64,000 nucleotides of DNA from Hygrophila difformis (GCA_030278955.1 JAOANR010000004.1:62589686-62653685), one strand, 5' to 3'. Numbered from the stretch's first letter, positions 1 to 12,539 are shown. Translations and numbers: made by a program. The notes: generated by a model from the letters alone, not told the origin.

Positions 1-240
1 GAAATCGCACATCCAAATTTACCAAATAAATTCAAAAATTCAACACATCTAATACATCTAAATTACCAAATAAATTCAAAAAATTCAACACATCTAATAC
101 ATCTAAATCGTACATCCAAATTACCAAATAAATTCAAAAATTCAACACATCTAACAAATTATACATCCAAAATAGACAATCCACATCCGAACATATTAAA
201 CACTCAACTTTACGAAACCCTAAGAAATCGTACACAAATT
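1..240. repeat. AT-rich short tandem repeat
   Basis: A unit of roughly 50 bp (landmarks TTACCAAATAAATTCAAAAA and TTCAACACATCTAA) is repeated about three times with small changes. A 36-base A run follows at about 319-354. If the exon model at 454-645 is right, this lies in the first intron of that minus-strand gene. Confidence 0.8.
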
Positions 241-315
241 TAAATAAATACTGTAATGGGAAATACGCATTTAAATTGCAAATTAAAAACATAATCAATT
301 TAAACATATGCATTT

Positions 316-355
<40 letters not shown>

Positions 356-374
356 GGAAAACGCAGAACAGAGC

Positions 375-445
375 ATCCATGGCGGGTTGGGGGTGGGGAT
401 GGCGTGTTGGGGGTGGGGACGGCGGGTTAGGGGTGGGGATGGGAA
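375..445. repeat. G-rich 22-bp minisatellite
   Basis: About three imperfect copies of a G-rich unit (GGCGGGTTGGGGGTGGGGAT and variants). The G runs could form a G-quadruplex on the plus strand, but this is inferred from base content only. It sits directly beside the donor site of the exon at 454-645. Confidence 0.75.
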
Positions 446-453
446 ATACTCAC

Positions 454-645
454 CCGAATAGCGTCGGAGCCGGAAGGGGGGCGGGGCTGCCGGCGGGCGG
501 AAGCAGGGTCGGCGTGCTCCGGTGGCGACGGCCGTGGCGAGGGCGGCGGCGCTGCACTCCCATCCCCGACGAGCACTAGAGCCCTTCCTCCACTATTTTC
601 GTCAAGGAACGCATCTCTCATCTCCTCCGCCGTCGGATCTTCCAT
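454..645 (-). CDS. Probable first coding exon of a gene leaving the window (unknown product)
   Basis: The minus strand has an ATG at 645, then 64 open codons rich in Pro, Ala, Ser and acidic residues (begins MEDPTAEEMRDAFLDENSGG). The exon ends at a strong donor, CGG|GTGAGT, at codon phase 0. GC content is far above the surroundings, as is common for first exons. The rest of the gene would lie left of base 1, because no acceptor-linked coding sequence is visible in 1-450. I do not recognise the family. It could also be an exon carried by a transposon, since it borders repeats on both sides; the CGATCGG repeat motif begins just upstream at 658-850. Confidence 0.45.
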
Positions 646-876
646 CGCCGGTGGTCGCTTGGCCGGAATGAGTGGGCAAATTTTCGATCGGCGTTAATAG
701 GTCTTCGGTCGCCTAATTTTTCGAAAGGGAAAGAAAGGGAAAGTGCAAGTGGGAAGGAGGAAGGGCCCAGCTTGTCTTGTAAGCTACCACTTCGGTCGCC
801 TAATTCCACGTTTCGATCGGTCCGATCGAAGATTAAAAGGCCGATCGAAGCCTGAAATTTATCAAATTAAATTGGA

Positions 877-1235
877 ACCCTAAACCCTAAACCCTAAACC
901 CTAAACCCTACACCCTTATACCCTGACCCCTTAGACCCTAAACCCTATACCCGCTAATTTTATAATAATCATATCTTAAAACCCTAAACCCTAAACCCTA
1001 AACCCTAAACCCTAAACCCTAAACCCTAAACCCTAAACCCTAAACCCTAAACCCTTAAACCTTAAACTAAACCATTAAACCCTAAAGCCATTAACCCTGA
1101 CCCCTTAAACCCAAAATAATTTTTTAATAATCAGCTTTTACAACCCTAAACCCTTAAAACCTAAACCGTAAACCCTTAAACCCTAAACCCTAAACCCTAT
1201 ACCCTAAAACCCTTAAACCCTTAAACCCTAAACCC
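877..1235. repeat. Interstitial telomeric repeats (CCCTAAA)n
   Basis: A short perfect array (878-912) and a longer array of about ten units (982-1054) of the plant telomere heptamer. Between them and on to 1235 lie degenerate variants such as CCCTTAAA and CCTGACCC. A further short array lies near 1925-1945. The CCCTAAA orientation is that of a left chromosome end, but unique sequence lies outside it, so this is interstitial or subtelomeric rather than the cap itself. Confidence 0.9.
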
Positions 1236-1299
1236 TTCAATTAATTTATAACTATAATTCATAATAAATATTTTTTATCATAATTTTATTTTTAAATCA

Positions 1300-2820
1300 T
1301 ACACCATTAAACCTAAAGCATATCTTCTTCTTCTTCTACTTCTTCTTCTTGTTCTTCTTATACTTCTTCTTCTTCTTCTTCTACTTGTTCTTGTTCTTGT
1401 TCTAGTTCTTCTTCTTCTTGTTCTTGTTCTTCTTCTTGGAAACTCTTCTATATGATTAATATTTTTACGATTATAACTAATTTATAATTAATATTTTTTA
1501 TTTATAAGAATAATAGTATAATAATACAATTTTAATACAAATATTTTCACTTATAATAATAAATATCATTATTATCCATTATAATAATACTAATAATAAT
1601 AATAATAATATTAATTTATATAAATGGAAAATAAAAATATATTATTATTTTAATAAAATATACAAATAGCAATTATTACAACTTCGATCGGCTTGATCGA
1701 AGCCATCTTATTTACCGACCGAAAGGGTTTTATCCGACCGAAGCTCAACTAATCCTGTTTATTAGTAATAAATATAATTATTATCCATAATAATAATACT
1801 AATAATAAAAATAATAATTTATATAAAAATGAAAATAAAAAATAAATTATTATTTAAATAAAAATAATAAATAATAATTATTACAACTTCGATCGGCTTG
1901 ATCGAAGCCCTTTATAAAATTCTAAAACCCTAAACCCTAAACCCTTAACCCTAAAACTAAAACCTTAAACCCTAAACCTTGATCATAATTTCATTTTTAA
2001 GTCATACATCATTAAACCTAAAGCTTATCTTCTTCTTCTTCTACTACTTGTTCTTGTTCTTGTTCTTGTTCTTCTTCTTCTTGTTCTTGTTATTCTTCTT
2101 GGAAACTCTTCTATATGATTAATATTTTTACGATTATAACTAATTTATAATTAATATTTTTTATTTATAAGAATAATAGTATAATAATACAATTTTAATA
2201 CAAATATTTTCACTTATAATAATAAATATCATTATTATCCATTATAATAATACTAATAATAATAATAATAGTAATTTATATAAACGGAAAATAAAAAATA
2301 AATTATTATTTAAATACAAATAAAAAATAGCAATTGTTAGAGTATCGATCGGCTTGATCGAAGCCATCACATTGGCCGACCGAAGGTTTTTCTCACGACC
2401 GAAGCTCAACTAATTCTGTTTATTAGTAATAAATATCATTATTATCCATTATAATAATACTAATAATAATAATAGTAATTTATATAAATGGAAAATAAAA
2501 AATATATTATTATTTCAATAAAATATAAAAAATAGCAAATATTACAACTTCGATCGGCTTGATCGAAGTCATCTTATTTACCGACCGAAAGGGTTTTATC
2601 CGACCGAAGCTCAACTAATCCTGTTTATTAGTAATAAATATCATTATTATCCATAATAATAATGCTAATAATAAAAATAATAATTTATATAAAACGGAAA
2701 ATAAAAAATAAATTATTATTTAAATAAAAATAAAAATAGGAATTATTACAACTTCGATCGGCTTGATCGAATCCATCACATTGGCCGACCGAAGGTTTTT
2801 CTCACGACCGAAGCTCAACT
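1300..2820. repeat. Subtelomeric-type repeat block with CGATCGG palindromes
   Basis: The motif TTCGATCGGCTTGATCGAAG starts near 1683, 1887, 2344 (first bases changed), 2548 and 2752. The spacing is about 204 bp, except one 458-bp step in which CCCTAAA and TTC repeats intervene. Each motif is followed by GACCGAA...CGACCGAAGCTCAACTAAT and then AT-rich filler. A ~700-bp segment starting near 1300 is duplicated near 2007. No coding potential is seen. Confidence 0.8.
1318..1440. repeat. TTC / TTCTTG microsatellite, first copy
   Basis: Irregular runs of TTC, TTG and TAC triplets. The same block with the same flanks recurs at about 2025-2105, showing that both belong to one larger duplicated segment of roughly 700 bp. 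Confidence 0.8.
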
Positions 2821-4330
2821 AATCATGTTTAGAAATAATAATATATATAATTTCAAATAATATATTATATAGTAAATAGAATAATTAAAAATAATAATTA
2901 AATAATAATCATAATAATACCAATAACAATAATATAATAATATAATATATAATAAATATTATTGGTATAATAAATCATTGTTGGTATAATATTATTGGTA
3001 TAATAAATAATAAATATTATTGGTATAATATTATTTAAATATATAATAAATATTATTGGTATACCAATAAATATTATTGGTATAATATTGGTATAATAAT
3101 TAAATAATAATCATTCAAATAATAACAATAATAAATAATAATATCATTATTGGTATAATAAATATAATTAATACTTTAAAATGTCTAAATACACCAAAAA
3201 TATAATAATATAATATATAATTTAAATAATAATAATTATATAATAAACACATCAAAAATAACAATAGTGATTTTCACAAAGCTAATTAATATTAGAAATA
3301 ATAATATATACAATTTCAAATAAAATAAAATATAGTAAATATAATAATAATAAAATAATAATTTAAGTAATAATAATACCAATAATATCATTATTGGTAT
3401 ATAAATATAAATAATACTTTAAAATGTCCAAATACACCAAAAATATAATAATATAGTATATAATTTATTTAATAATAATTATATAATAAACACATCAAAT
3501 ATAATAAAAATGATTTCCATAATACTAATTAATATTAGAAATAATAATATTTACAATTACAAATAGAATAAAATATGGTCATTATTGGTATCATAAATAT
3601 AATTAATACTTTAAAATGACCCAATACACCAAAAATATAATAAATATAATATATAATTTAAATATTAGTAATAATTATATAATAAATACATCAAATATAA
3701 TAAAAATAATTTCCATAATACTAATTAATATTAGAAATAATAATATTTACAATTACAAATAGAATAAAATAATAATAATATAATAATAATTTAAATAATA
3801 AATATAATAATAACAATAATAATAATATTTACAATTACAAATAGAATAAAATAATAATAATATAATAATAATTTAAATAATAAATATAATAATAACAATA
3901 ATATCATTATTGGTATCATAAATATAATTAATACTTTAAAATGTCCAAATACACCAAAAATATAATAAATATAATATATTATTTAAATAATAATAATAAT
4001 TATATAATAAATACATCAAAAATAATAATAATGATTTTCATAATACTAATTGATATTAGAAATAATAATATATAAAATTTAAAATAAAATAAAATATAGT
4101 ATATATAATAATAATCAAATAATAATTTAAATAATAATCATAATTAATACTTTAATAAATTTACCAAAAATATAATAAATGTCATATATAAATTCAATAA
4201 TAATATAAAAAATATCAAATAAAATAATATAATTTAAATATAATATATACACTATTGAAATAAATAATAATAATAATATATACAATTTCAAATAATATAA
4301 TATATACTAATGAAAACAAAAACAAAATAA
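2820..4330. repeat. AT-only tandem repeat array
   Basis: Nearly pure A and T with rare C and G. The landmark CTAATTAATATTAGAAATAA or a close variant occurs near 2822, 3283, 3525, 3720 and 4042. ACACCAAAAATATAATAA occurs near 3191, 3439, 3630 and 3950. The array therefore consists of diverged units of about 190-320 bp. No genes are seen. Confidence 0.75.
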
Positions 4331-4344
4331 ATTTTCAATAAAAA

Positions 4345-4510
4345 ATATCTTCGATCGGCTATTTCTTGCTTCGGTCGAAGTCATCACATTGTGCGACCGA
4401 AGCTTTTTCTCGCGACCGAAGCTCAACTAATCATGCTTAAGTAATAGGCACTTCGGTCGGCTATTTTATCTTCGATCGGTCCGATCGAAGTCCCCGACCG
4501 AAGGGTTTTT
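4345..4510. repeat. Outlying copies of the CGATCGG palindrome family
   Basis: Three variants of the TTCGATCGG / TTCGGTCGG motif are followed by the same GACCGAAGCTCAACTAATCATG tail pieces as at 1680-2820. A perfect palindrome CTTCGATCGGTCCGATCGAAG-like core lies near 4469-4489. The same core occurs near 811-830, so the family frames the whole block. Confidence 0.7.
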
Positions 4511-4627
4511 TGTCTTTTCGGGTAGAAAAGTTATCTTTTAAGGGGTGGGTGTAAAACACTTTTTTCCTATCTCTGACAGGGCAACAGAGGCTATTACTTC
4601 AACAAATTTTTATTTGCAATATATTTT

Positions 4628-4734
4628 GGGGATGTTTGGGAGTGAGCGGATCCGCTAGCAGATAATATAGATTCAAAGAGTTCTCTCTCCGAATAAGCTA
4701 TCCGTTAGCGGATCCATTGACTCCCAAACATCCC
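4628..4734. mobile_element. 107-bp foldback MITE
   Basis: The termini GGGATGTTTGGGAGT and ACTCCCAAACATCCC are perfect inverted repeats. The inverted match continues inward through GGATCCGCTA. A diverged relative lies at about 24711-24826. No clear target duplication is visible, so the superfamily is open. Confidence 0.75.
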
Positions 4735-5728
4735 TAAAGGAAAACCTAATAGTGCAGTGGGATTACAATTGAAAATACAAACATATATAAATTTCGTCTG
4801 CTACTTGTGACAATATTTGTGGCAGACGAGCATCCTCTGAGCTGATGATTCTTTTCTTTTTCCCAATTACTTAATTATTGAAGGTAAAAGTGCTGAACTT
4901 TACCGAGCTAGATAATCTTCTTTTTTTATATCGTGTATTAATCTGGTGAATTTTACAGAATTCACTTGGTGGCTGTTTTATAGACTTCTGCTTTGTGGGC
5001 TTTAACCCACACTGATAAGGTACTAGCTAGAAATATATTGATACTGAACGAATTTTAAAGCGTGCAACAAAACCTTTTACAACCTACAAAATAAAAGTTG
5101 CTATCTGCTTGTAAAGTTTTGTCTATTTTCAAAAGAGTGCACTTAATTGGAGTAGTATATAAGTACTGGGCGAAAATGACTCCAATTTGTCTTTCCCCCA
5201 TTTAATTGGAGTAATTGTAAGCAATGAGGCAACCCTAGTTAATTATTAGTGCAACCCCAGTTAACTTCAAATCCATGGGGATTTCCAAATTAAACTCTTT
5301 TATTTATCGATTGAAGGCAATGATACAGATGACTCATACTATTACATGAGAAGCTCTAACGCTGGAAAAGGATGATGAAGTGTGTTGTAGTGAAATTTGC
5401 AATTAATGAAGTAGGGAAATTAATGAAGGGCGAGGACGTCGTACCTACAAAGAGTATGTATGTGGTCTCTTTCATTCCATTATATTCGAGTCACTATGAA
5501 AATCTGTCACTCTGATGACTAAAATTCAAAAGCAAACAGTGATTAGGGTTTCTTCTTTTTAAAGTTTAGTTATTTTTATTTCTTTTTCATGTAGTATATA
5601 TATATATATATATTTTATTGTTGTGCAGTGGCTGCTTATATACTTCATATCCTACTAATTCCTAAACCATATATATCGACATATATATAATCATTTCCAT
5701 TTGTTCTTTTCCACGCATAGGAATACTA
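4735..5728. other. Intergenic, no gene seen
   Basis: AT-rich unique sequence with a short TA run near 5597-5612. No open frame or splice-linked exon supports a gene. Confidence 0.6.
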
Positions 5729-5918
5729 CTCCCTCCGTCCCACCCCAAGTGTCCTGTTACTGTTGGGCACGGGAATTAAGGTAGAGTTGGTTTGTGAGTA
5801 TATAGTGGGGTCCACATAGTTGTTGGAGGGGAAAATTATTTCTATTTATAGAAAGAAGACATTTGTAATGGGACATCCAAAAATAGTAAGTAAGACATTT
5901 GGAGTGGGACGGAGGGAG
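5729..5918. mobile_element. Stowaway-like MITE
   Basis: Inverted termini CTCCCTCCGTCCC and GGGACGGAGGGAG are flanked by TA on both sides (5727-5728, 5919-5920), the target duplication of Tc1/mariner MITEs. Length is 190 bp. It lies about 700 bp upstream of the SRS gene start. Confidence 0.9.
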
Positions 5919-6613
5919 TACTATATAAAAATGATCACTTTTAACTGTTTGAAAAGTTTTTGATTTGAAAGCCAATGTCCAAAACGTACCGTCAACCAAC
6001 TCCAGATCGGTGCATTGGACCACCTCTATTCATCAAACCATTTCGCTCCACAATAATAATGTTTTTTTTCAATTTTTGTTTCACAAAATTCTTCCTTTTG
6101 ATGATCCATTCTTAGATTATAAGATGATGATTTTGATTTCCTGCGATTTGCAATTTCTGGCACAGTTGTTATCAAATGACAAGATATATACATAGATAGA
6201 TACACATGTATGTATATGTATATATAGGCATACTGTGTAGTAGGAGTAATAGTAATACTAGTATTTAGTAGAAGTGTAGATGCAGGGGAGCAGGATTCGA
6301 CCTAGACTCCACAGTCGTCTACCTATGCTCTCTCTTGCACCATAGCCATTAGCCACGCATGTTTATACAGTACAACTGGCGCAGTGCGCCATTATATGAA
6401 TGAACTCTCACCAACACTACAACACTACTCCCATGGAACTACAAAAACATACTACAACGCCACCGCCTTCTCGAACAATTCAAAGGTCAAAATTCATCAT
6501 AACCTAATTTCCCATTTCTTCAACCAACAACACAAATGAAGCCTTTTTCCTGAACTTTTCTTTTTCTTCTTTTTTTTTTTTTTAAAAAAAAAATAAATAA
6601 AAAAGAAAAAGGA

Positions 6614-7647
6614 ATGATGAGTAGTGATGATCAAACATTACAAATTGGGGGAGGAGGAACAAACAGCAGCACAACGGCGCCAAGCAGATGCAAAGACTGC
6701 GGGAATCAAGCCAAGAGAGACTGCGAGCACTTGCGGTGCAGGACCTGCTGCAGGAGCCGAGGGTTTCTGTGCGACACTCACGTTAAGAGCACGTGGGTCC
6801 CCGTCGCCGCCAGGCGCCGTCCCCGCGGTCTTTTTCTCCACCGCCACCACCACACTACTAGTACTAGTATTGATCTCCACCACCAATTCGGCGGTGGCTC
6901 AAACCCTAAGAGGTGCCGCAGCAGGGAAACCGTGAATCCAGCTGGGGCATTAGGTATGTACGGACGCGGACACAGACCACAGACCACAGTGAATAATAAG
7001 ATTCACCAGATCCCGGCCATTTAAGAAAACCAACATTCTTTCGGCTATATCCTGATATTAATATGTGTTTGGTTTATGGGTTTTCTTCTTTCAGCATCAC
7101 TCTCCCTATTTATTTTTAAGTCTAATTTAATTACCCCAAAAAATCCTCACGTTTTTTAGCCTTTGGGGAAAAAAAAACAAACTAGAGATTAATTAAAGCC
7201 AAAAAAAGCGAGGCATGCCAAAACTAAGAAATGGGATTTCAGAAATTAGGGCTTATTCTCCAACTGTGTGTGTGTGCCATGGTAGGGTTTGATCTTTGAT
7301 TTCATTGATTTCTGATTGCCTTAGGGTGTGAAGCGGGCGGAGGGGATTTCCCGGGGGAGGTAAGTGTGCCGGCGGTGTTCCGGTGCGTTCGGATGAGTTC
7401 GGCGGACGAAATGGTGAATCAGTATGCATACCAAACATCGGTGAGGATTGGGGGGCGAATGTTTTCGGGGATTTTGTACGATCAGGGGCCTGAACCGGAG
7501 GGATTGATGGCATATGTTGGTCGAGCTGCTGGGAGTTCAACTGCAGCTGCTGGCATTGAGTTATTTCAGAACCCTAATTTTGGGATAGGTACTGCCTCTA
7601 ATGCCTCTGGTACAATCCCCTTTCCCCATTTCTTAGGGCCGCTTTGA
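6614..7647 (+). CDS. SHI-RELATED SEQUENCE (SRS/STYLISH/LRP1) zinc-finger transcription factor
   Basis: Two coding exons, 6614-6953 and 7325-7647, with a GT-AG intron at codon phase 1, give 220 residues. Residues 26-56 hold the family's RING-like zinc finger with ligand residues C26, C29, C37, H39, C42, C45, C53 and H56 ([20 protein letters not shown]), followed by VKSTWVP and a basic run. Residues about 129-169 match the IGGH (IXGH) domain that defines the family ([25 protein letters not shown]). SRS proteins activate auxin biosynthesis genes and shape gynoecium, stamen, leaf and root primordia. At 220 residues it is short for the family (often 250-370), with brief linkers and tail. It acts in the nucleus. 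The ATG at 6614 is chosen as the first in frame; codon 2 is also ATG. Confidence 0.93.
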
Positions 7648-10584
7648 GTTTGAGATCATGGTCGTAATACTTCTCACACTCATTGTATCCTTTCAAATAA
7701 TTTAAATTTTAGAGGAAAAAATTTGTGTGTGTTGGTGTGAATTGGGAAGAAATCTGTCACTCACTGTATTCAAAATTTGAAGGGTTCTGTCTGAACAATA
7801 AATTTAAACTAGAAATATATTCTATATCCCCGTGTGTGTTTTTGTTTTTTTTTTCTTTCTTCTCACTTTCTTGGTGTTGTTACTGATAACTTAGTATATA
7901 ACCCTTTCTCTAATGTTTTGTTTAAGAGATCGAAAAATTTAGTTAGTTAATCCCAAAATTCGATCACAAACAAAACTACATCGAAACTCATTCGCTAAAA
8001 TAAAAAAAAATTTGTGGTGTTTATCCAAATAAATGCGGTGTTATATATTTTCGTGCCTTTTGTAAAGTGGATTGAAGAATTACAAAGACACTACTTTTTT
8101 CATCACAAAAAAAGAAAAAAAGAAAAGAAAAGAAAAGAAAGAAAGAAAGAAAGAATGTAAACGAAATGGCCAGTTCAATGTAATTTTGGATCAATTTTTA
8201 CTTTTTAAAACGACATGTAATGAGTTGGTAAGAAGTTGGAATTGATAGAGGAACTTTGCTGCGGTTGAATTGCACACCCTATAAGTGACGGATGGAACTT
8301 GACGACATACTTGTCAGCGGCAAGCTAAGGAAGATGGAGATACAGATGGGGGACATATACTGATATACAGTACATATATCTTCATTAACTAAGAAAGTTT
8401 TAAATACTAAACAGAATTACCAAGCAAAAAAGGGAAGCATGTCATCCACCACTCTTCATTTGCAAAACACACACATCATCTCAATTCATCATCAAACGAT
8501 AATTATTTATTGGAAAACACTATTTTATTCATGGAGTTTGAAAAGTAATGATAGGTATATAGCTTATAAATTTACTGGTTTTTTTTTTATATTATGATTC
8601 AAGGAAGAATTGAAAGAATAAACGTTGTTATTAGTTGTATGTTACATATCGTCTGTTATTTAAATAAAAGTTGTCCGTGCACAGGTTTTCTGAATTTTAA
8701 TACTCTGCAGGTTGTGAATTAATGTTTGCAGATTTAATTATTGCCTGATTATTAGGGTAATACATTAATACTCCCACTATACATTTCAGCATTGATTAAT
8801 TGTATTTTATTTTATCTGGGAAGCTTTAACAGAGTACTGTGTCATGATGATAGCATGACTATGTTGAGAGAAATTAAAAATGAATTAATTCAATAAGTAC
8901 TGTACTAATATATATAGTACTGTTTGACATGTTTAGGGTTACATTATCATTATATCTAGATACTGTATATTTTTAGTATATAGGGATTGGACATTATATG
9001 AAAAGATATCGCGATACAATTCATGAGTGACATTTGATACATATGTACTTTGTGCAATCCGGTTTCTGTAATGGCATAACAATTGCCAGCCGTACATGCA
9101 GCGCTAAAAATGATGTGTAGTCCTTTGTAAAATGATGTATAAGCTTTATAAAGTGCTGTATAGACAGTAGTTTGTTTTTTTATTAGTTTTTTGTTCATAA
9201 CCTCCATCAATCACTTTTTTATACTCACACATCATTTTATATACACATACCCATCACTTTTCAATGTGCCAGTACCTACAGGCCGCCAGCACCAAAAGAA
9301 TTTCCTACTTTGTGTGTGTGTGTGTGTCTATACATATATGTATTTTGGTGCCAAGATGATTTTTTGAAATTAAAACCATTTTCAAACAAAACCAGACCTG
9401 AATTAGTATTGCATTTTTTAAAAAAAACAAAATACTGGCTGGAACATTTTTAAGTCTGTGAATTGAATGTGCAGTGGGCATATATGCTTAAAGATATGTT
9501 AACGATTTTAATATCAAAACAAAACAGTTTTAAGTAGTATAGATTTCTAATTCCTCATATAATAATCAAGTTTTTTTGGTCTGGCAAACAATTTTAATGA
9601 AACTTGATTAATTATCGTCTAAATAACACTTAAATTCAATAAATTCCAGATGTCCAAACAATAAAAGTTTATCTACAAATTAAAGCAAAATCAAAATTTG
9701 TTACTATCTTTTTACCATAGTGTGTAATTACGTGTTGTTAATGCCCTTTTTTATGTGTCTACTAGTAATTTTCTGTAACATCGTAAAAAAAATTACGATT
9801 AGATTGCAAATATGTTCCCGGAATGTGCTTAGTTACTTTCCTCGACAACAACCCTCAAGAATAACTTAATCAAACTACATCCTTCTATGCCTAATTAATC
9901 CAATAAATAAACTCCAAGCATGAACTTGAAAATAAGTAAATAAGAAAATTAAATGAGTCTAACATGCTAGACTTGATTTTTTTTCCCTTAACGCGTTTGT
10001 ATCATGACTCTGCATATGTAGAGGTGTTTTTTGGATGCGTTTGTTGTGCTGTTTCCCCACCCACCCGCATATGGCAGTATAATATTATATTTACTTTCCT
10101 TTTTTTAGTTGAGTGATTGGTGGTAATTAAGGGGATTTTACATTTCTGGTTATTCCTGAAATCGTGGACTATATTGTATAGAATATAATTATTACACGAT
10201 TGCCAAGAATGTGGTCCCAATTTTGAGAAGATAATGCGTTTTTTTTGTGTAAATTTTGTGTGGGATTTTTGTCTCCACTCGCCCTTATCTATTGGAACAC
10301 TTTTGGTCTTTCATTTTTCTAACCCTTTTATGATTCGACATCATGCAAAAGTGGAATTGAAAACGACCCAACACCCCCATCCCTCAAAACACGAAATCAT
10401 GTTTTGGCAAGTTTCACAGCATCAGATAAATACGGTTAGATCATATTATGAACTGGATGGCAGCACATATATACATATATAATTCCCTTAGAAATGCTTT
10501 TGGCATGCCACTGTAATTAGTATGTGTTTGGTCAGTAGACAATTGCTAGAACATGTCTAGGCAATTCTTATAGCATACATATTA
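7648..10584. other. Intergenic, no gene seen
   Basis: Low-complexity AT-rich DNA with an A/G tract near 8106-8155 and a GT run near 9312-9328. The segment 10400-10480 resembles 17200-17265 on the far side of the Helitron (shared TTTCACAGC, GATGGCAGCA). No coding sequence is supported. Confidence 0.6.
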
Positions 10585-11598
10585 CTAGTATTACCCGCCC
10601 GCGCGATGCGCGGGAAGAGAAGTTTCTGAAATATCAAAAAAAAATTATTTAGAGATTCAACAAAAGAATAAATTGTCCTCACGATTGAATGAAAGAAAAT
10701 GTATAAGGTAAAATAGTTGATGATTGGAGTAATGAATAAGAAATTGATCAAGATTAAAGGAATGGAAGTTTTGACTGTAAAACTGAGGTTTAATTGTCAA
10801 GGTTGAAGGAATATCAAAGTTTTCCTATTTATTTTCTTGCTCCGGCTCCTCTAAAGAAAATAATTTATACATGCGTAAAAGTAATAAAGATGACTAAACA
10901 AATTTTTTTCAAAAGAAAAAAGAAAAAAAAAACATTCTAATAACGTCCTACATTCATTTCCCATAGCATTTCTAAAAGTAATGAAATGCTTGACAATTTC
11001 ATGTCACTAACCACAGGAATAAAATTACCCTTATCATTATCAGCATGTTAAAACAAAATGTAGCTTATTTAAAACTGGCGATTGTTAATTCCATCGAATA
11101 CAGATTATTGAATAAATATATTTTTAAATACAATTAAGTTTTTTTGAAAATCAAATACAATTAAATTTTAAATCAGCAAGTAAGATCATAAAAAAATACA
11201 GTTTCATAGCCCATAGGTTTTGAAAATTAGATTATCTAGAACAGATCAATCACAATTAATATGTAAGTCTGGATCAAAAAATCAATATAAAGTTTATAAT
11301 TCTTAAAAATTATAGCTTTTTTTTTAGAAAAAAAAAAACCTAAGAATAAATGTAATGCACTTACAATTACTGTATATTTATTGGCATTGCGACAATCAAG
11401 TATAAGATTCATTTTAAAGTGGCTAATTTTTAAAGAATCAAACAATGCTTCATGAAAAAAGATAAATTATAAAGCGGTTAATAAAATTTATCAAACATTA
11501 TGTAACCATCCGGATCATAGAGCAAAACATTAAACTTCGATTCAAACATTCGTATTAACAAAATCCATCATAACACATCACTTGAAGATTTTGAGGCA

Positions 11599-11826
11599 TC
11601 AATGACGATTAAATTTATTAGTCAGTCCGATAAGACCCTTCATAATATCATAAAACCAAACGTCGTCAAACTTCCTCAACAAAGGTTTCGTAACAAACAT
11701 CCTCAATAAAGGTTTCGCAGCATCGAAATAGTTACCCTTCAGATACTCAGAAAAAACGTCCATTTGCGCTACAATACATTCAAACCTAGCATCTGGAACG
11801 GCGAGAAAGTTACATTGTCTAGTCAT
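11599..11826 (-). pseudogene. Possible captured coding fragment (75 codons), unknown
   Basis: A 75-codon open frame within the Helitron with balanced composition (contains DVFSEYLKGNYFDAAKPLLR) and an internal repeat of KPLLR (…AAKPLLRM, TKPLLRKF). It lies about 120 bp from the second fragment at 11947-12048. I do not recognise it; it may be part of the same captured gene or noise. Confidence 0.25.
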
Positions 11827-11946
11827 GCCTCATTTGTTCAATATCTTATCATCATCATTGGATAAAATTCTCTAGTCTTTATGTATATGTTTAATAAATG
11901 CAGCATTTATATTTTGAAGGAGAATAAAAGTATAGGCAGAGTATTT

Positions 11947-12048
11947 CTACTTGCATTTTTTTCCAGACAGAAGTTTGAGGTAATGACCAAGAATTTTGTC
12001 AATAACTTGAGCAAATCTAGATGAAACAGAGCCAACCACATTCCCCAT
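11947..12048 (-). pseudogene. Captured N-terminal fragment of a plant membrane-protein gene
   Basis: A 33-residue frame starts MGNVVGSVSSRFAQVIDKIL and ends LLSGKKCK followed by a stop. The start MGNVVGS and the later L..LSGK resemble the N-terminus of a family of small plant membrane proteins that, as I recall, begin MGNVVGS and continue to LDFLSGKSCSSVC. Here the frame stops where the conserved Cys-rich part should begin, so it is a broken copy. The assignment is from memory of the family and needs a search. Confidence 0.4.
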
Positions 12049-12539
12049 TGATGGCAGGATATAAATTTTTCATGTGCTTGTAGAGATTACTCTTCTGTTT
12101 GTCACAGCATTTTGCAAAATGGCAATTGTATATGATTAAGATTCAGTTCATAATTGCAGTAAACATGGAAATAAAACTAAAGAAACAAAAAAATTGATTC
12201 AAAAAATCATCACCAACACGCCTTAATTTTCAAGTGAAAATTAAGCCTGTGTCGCATACTTGCATTCCATTTTCTAAATTAAAGCCCAAACTGCAAGCTA
12301 TATTCAAAGCCAAAATTAAAGTTAAGAAATTCATTTAAGTATGAGAAACTCCATGCCATTGTTACTATATTCAATATTCATATCAAGATAATCTCGTAAG
12401 TTCCTGCAAAATCAAATACTTTGTGCGGAATAGCCTTGCTTCTTTTTTGTCCAATGGGATGACCTGAATTCATTTCAAGCAGATGTTTCGAATTCTTGTT
12501 AGTTATTAGCCAATGTATACATCTAATTCATGTTAGTTA

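Noticed and set aside
379..579. Open frame of 66 codons on plus
   Set aside because: It translates a G-rich minisatellite and the antisense of the better-supported exon at 454-645.
2820..4330. CRISPR-like or spaced repeat array
   Set aside because: Units are diverged, AT-only and contiguous in a eukaryotic nuclear context; there are no constant repeats with unique spacers.
6280..6370. Possible decayed tRNA or SINE head (GGATTCGACC...)
   Set aside because: Only short similarity; no target duplication, tail or foldable cloverleaf.
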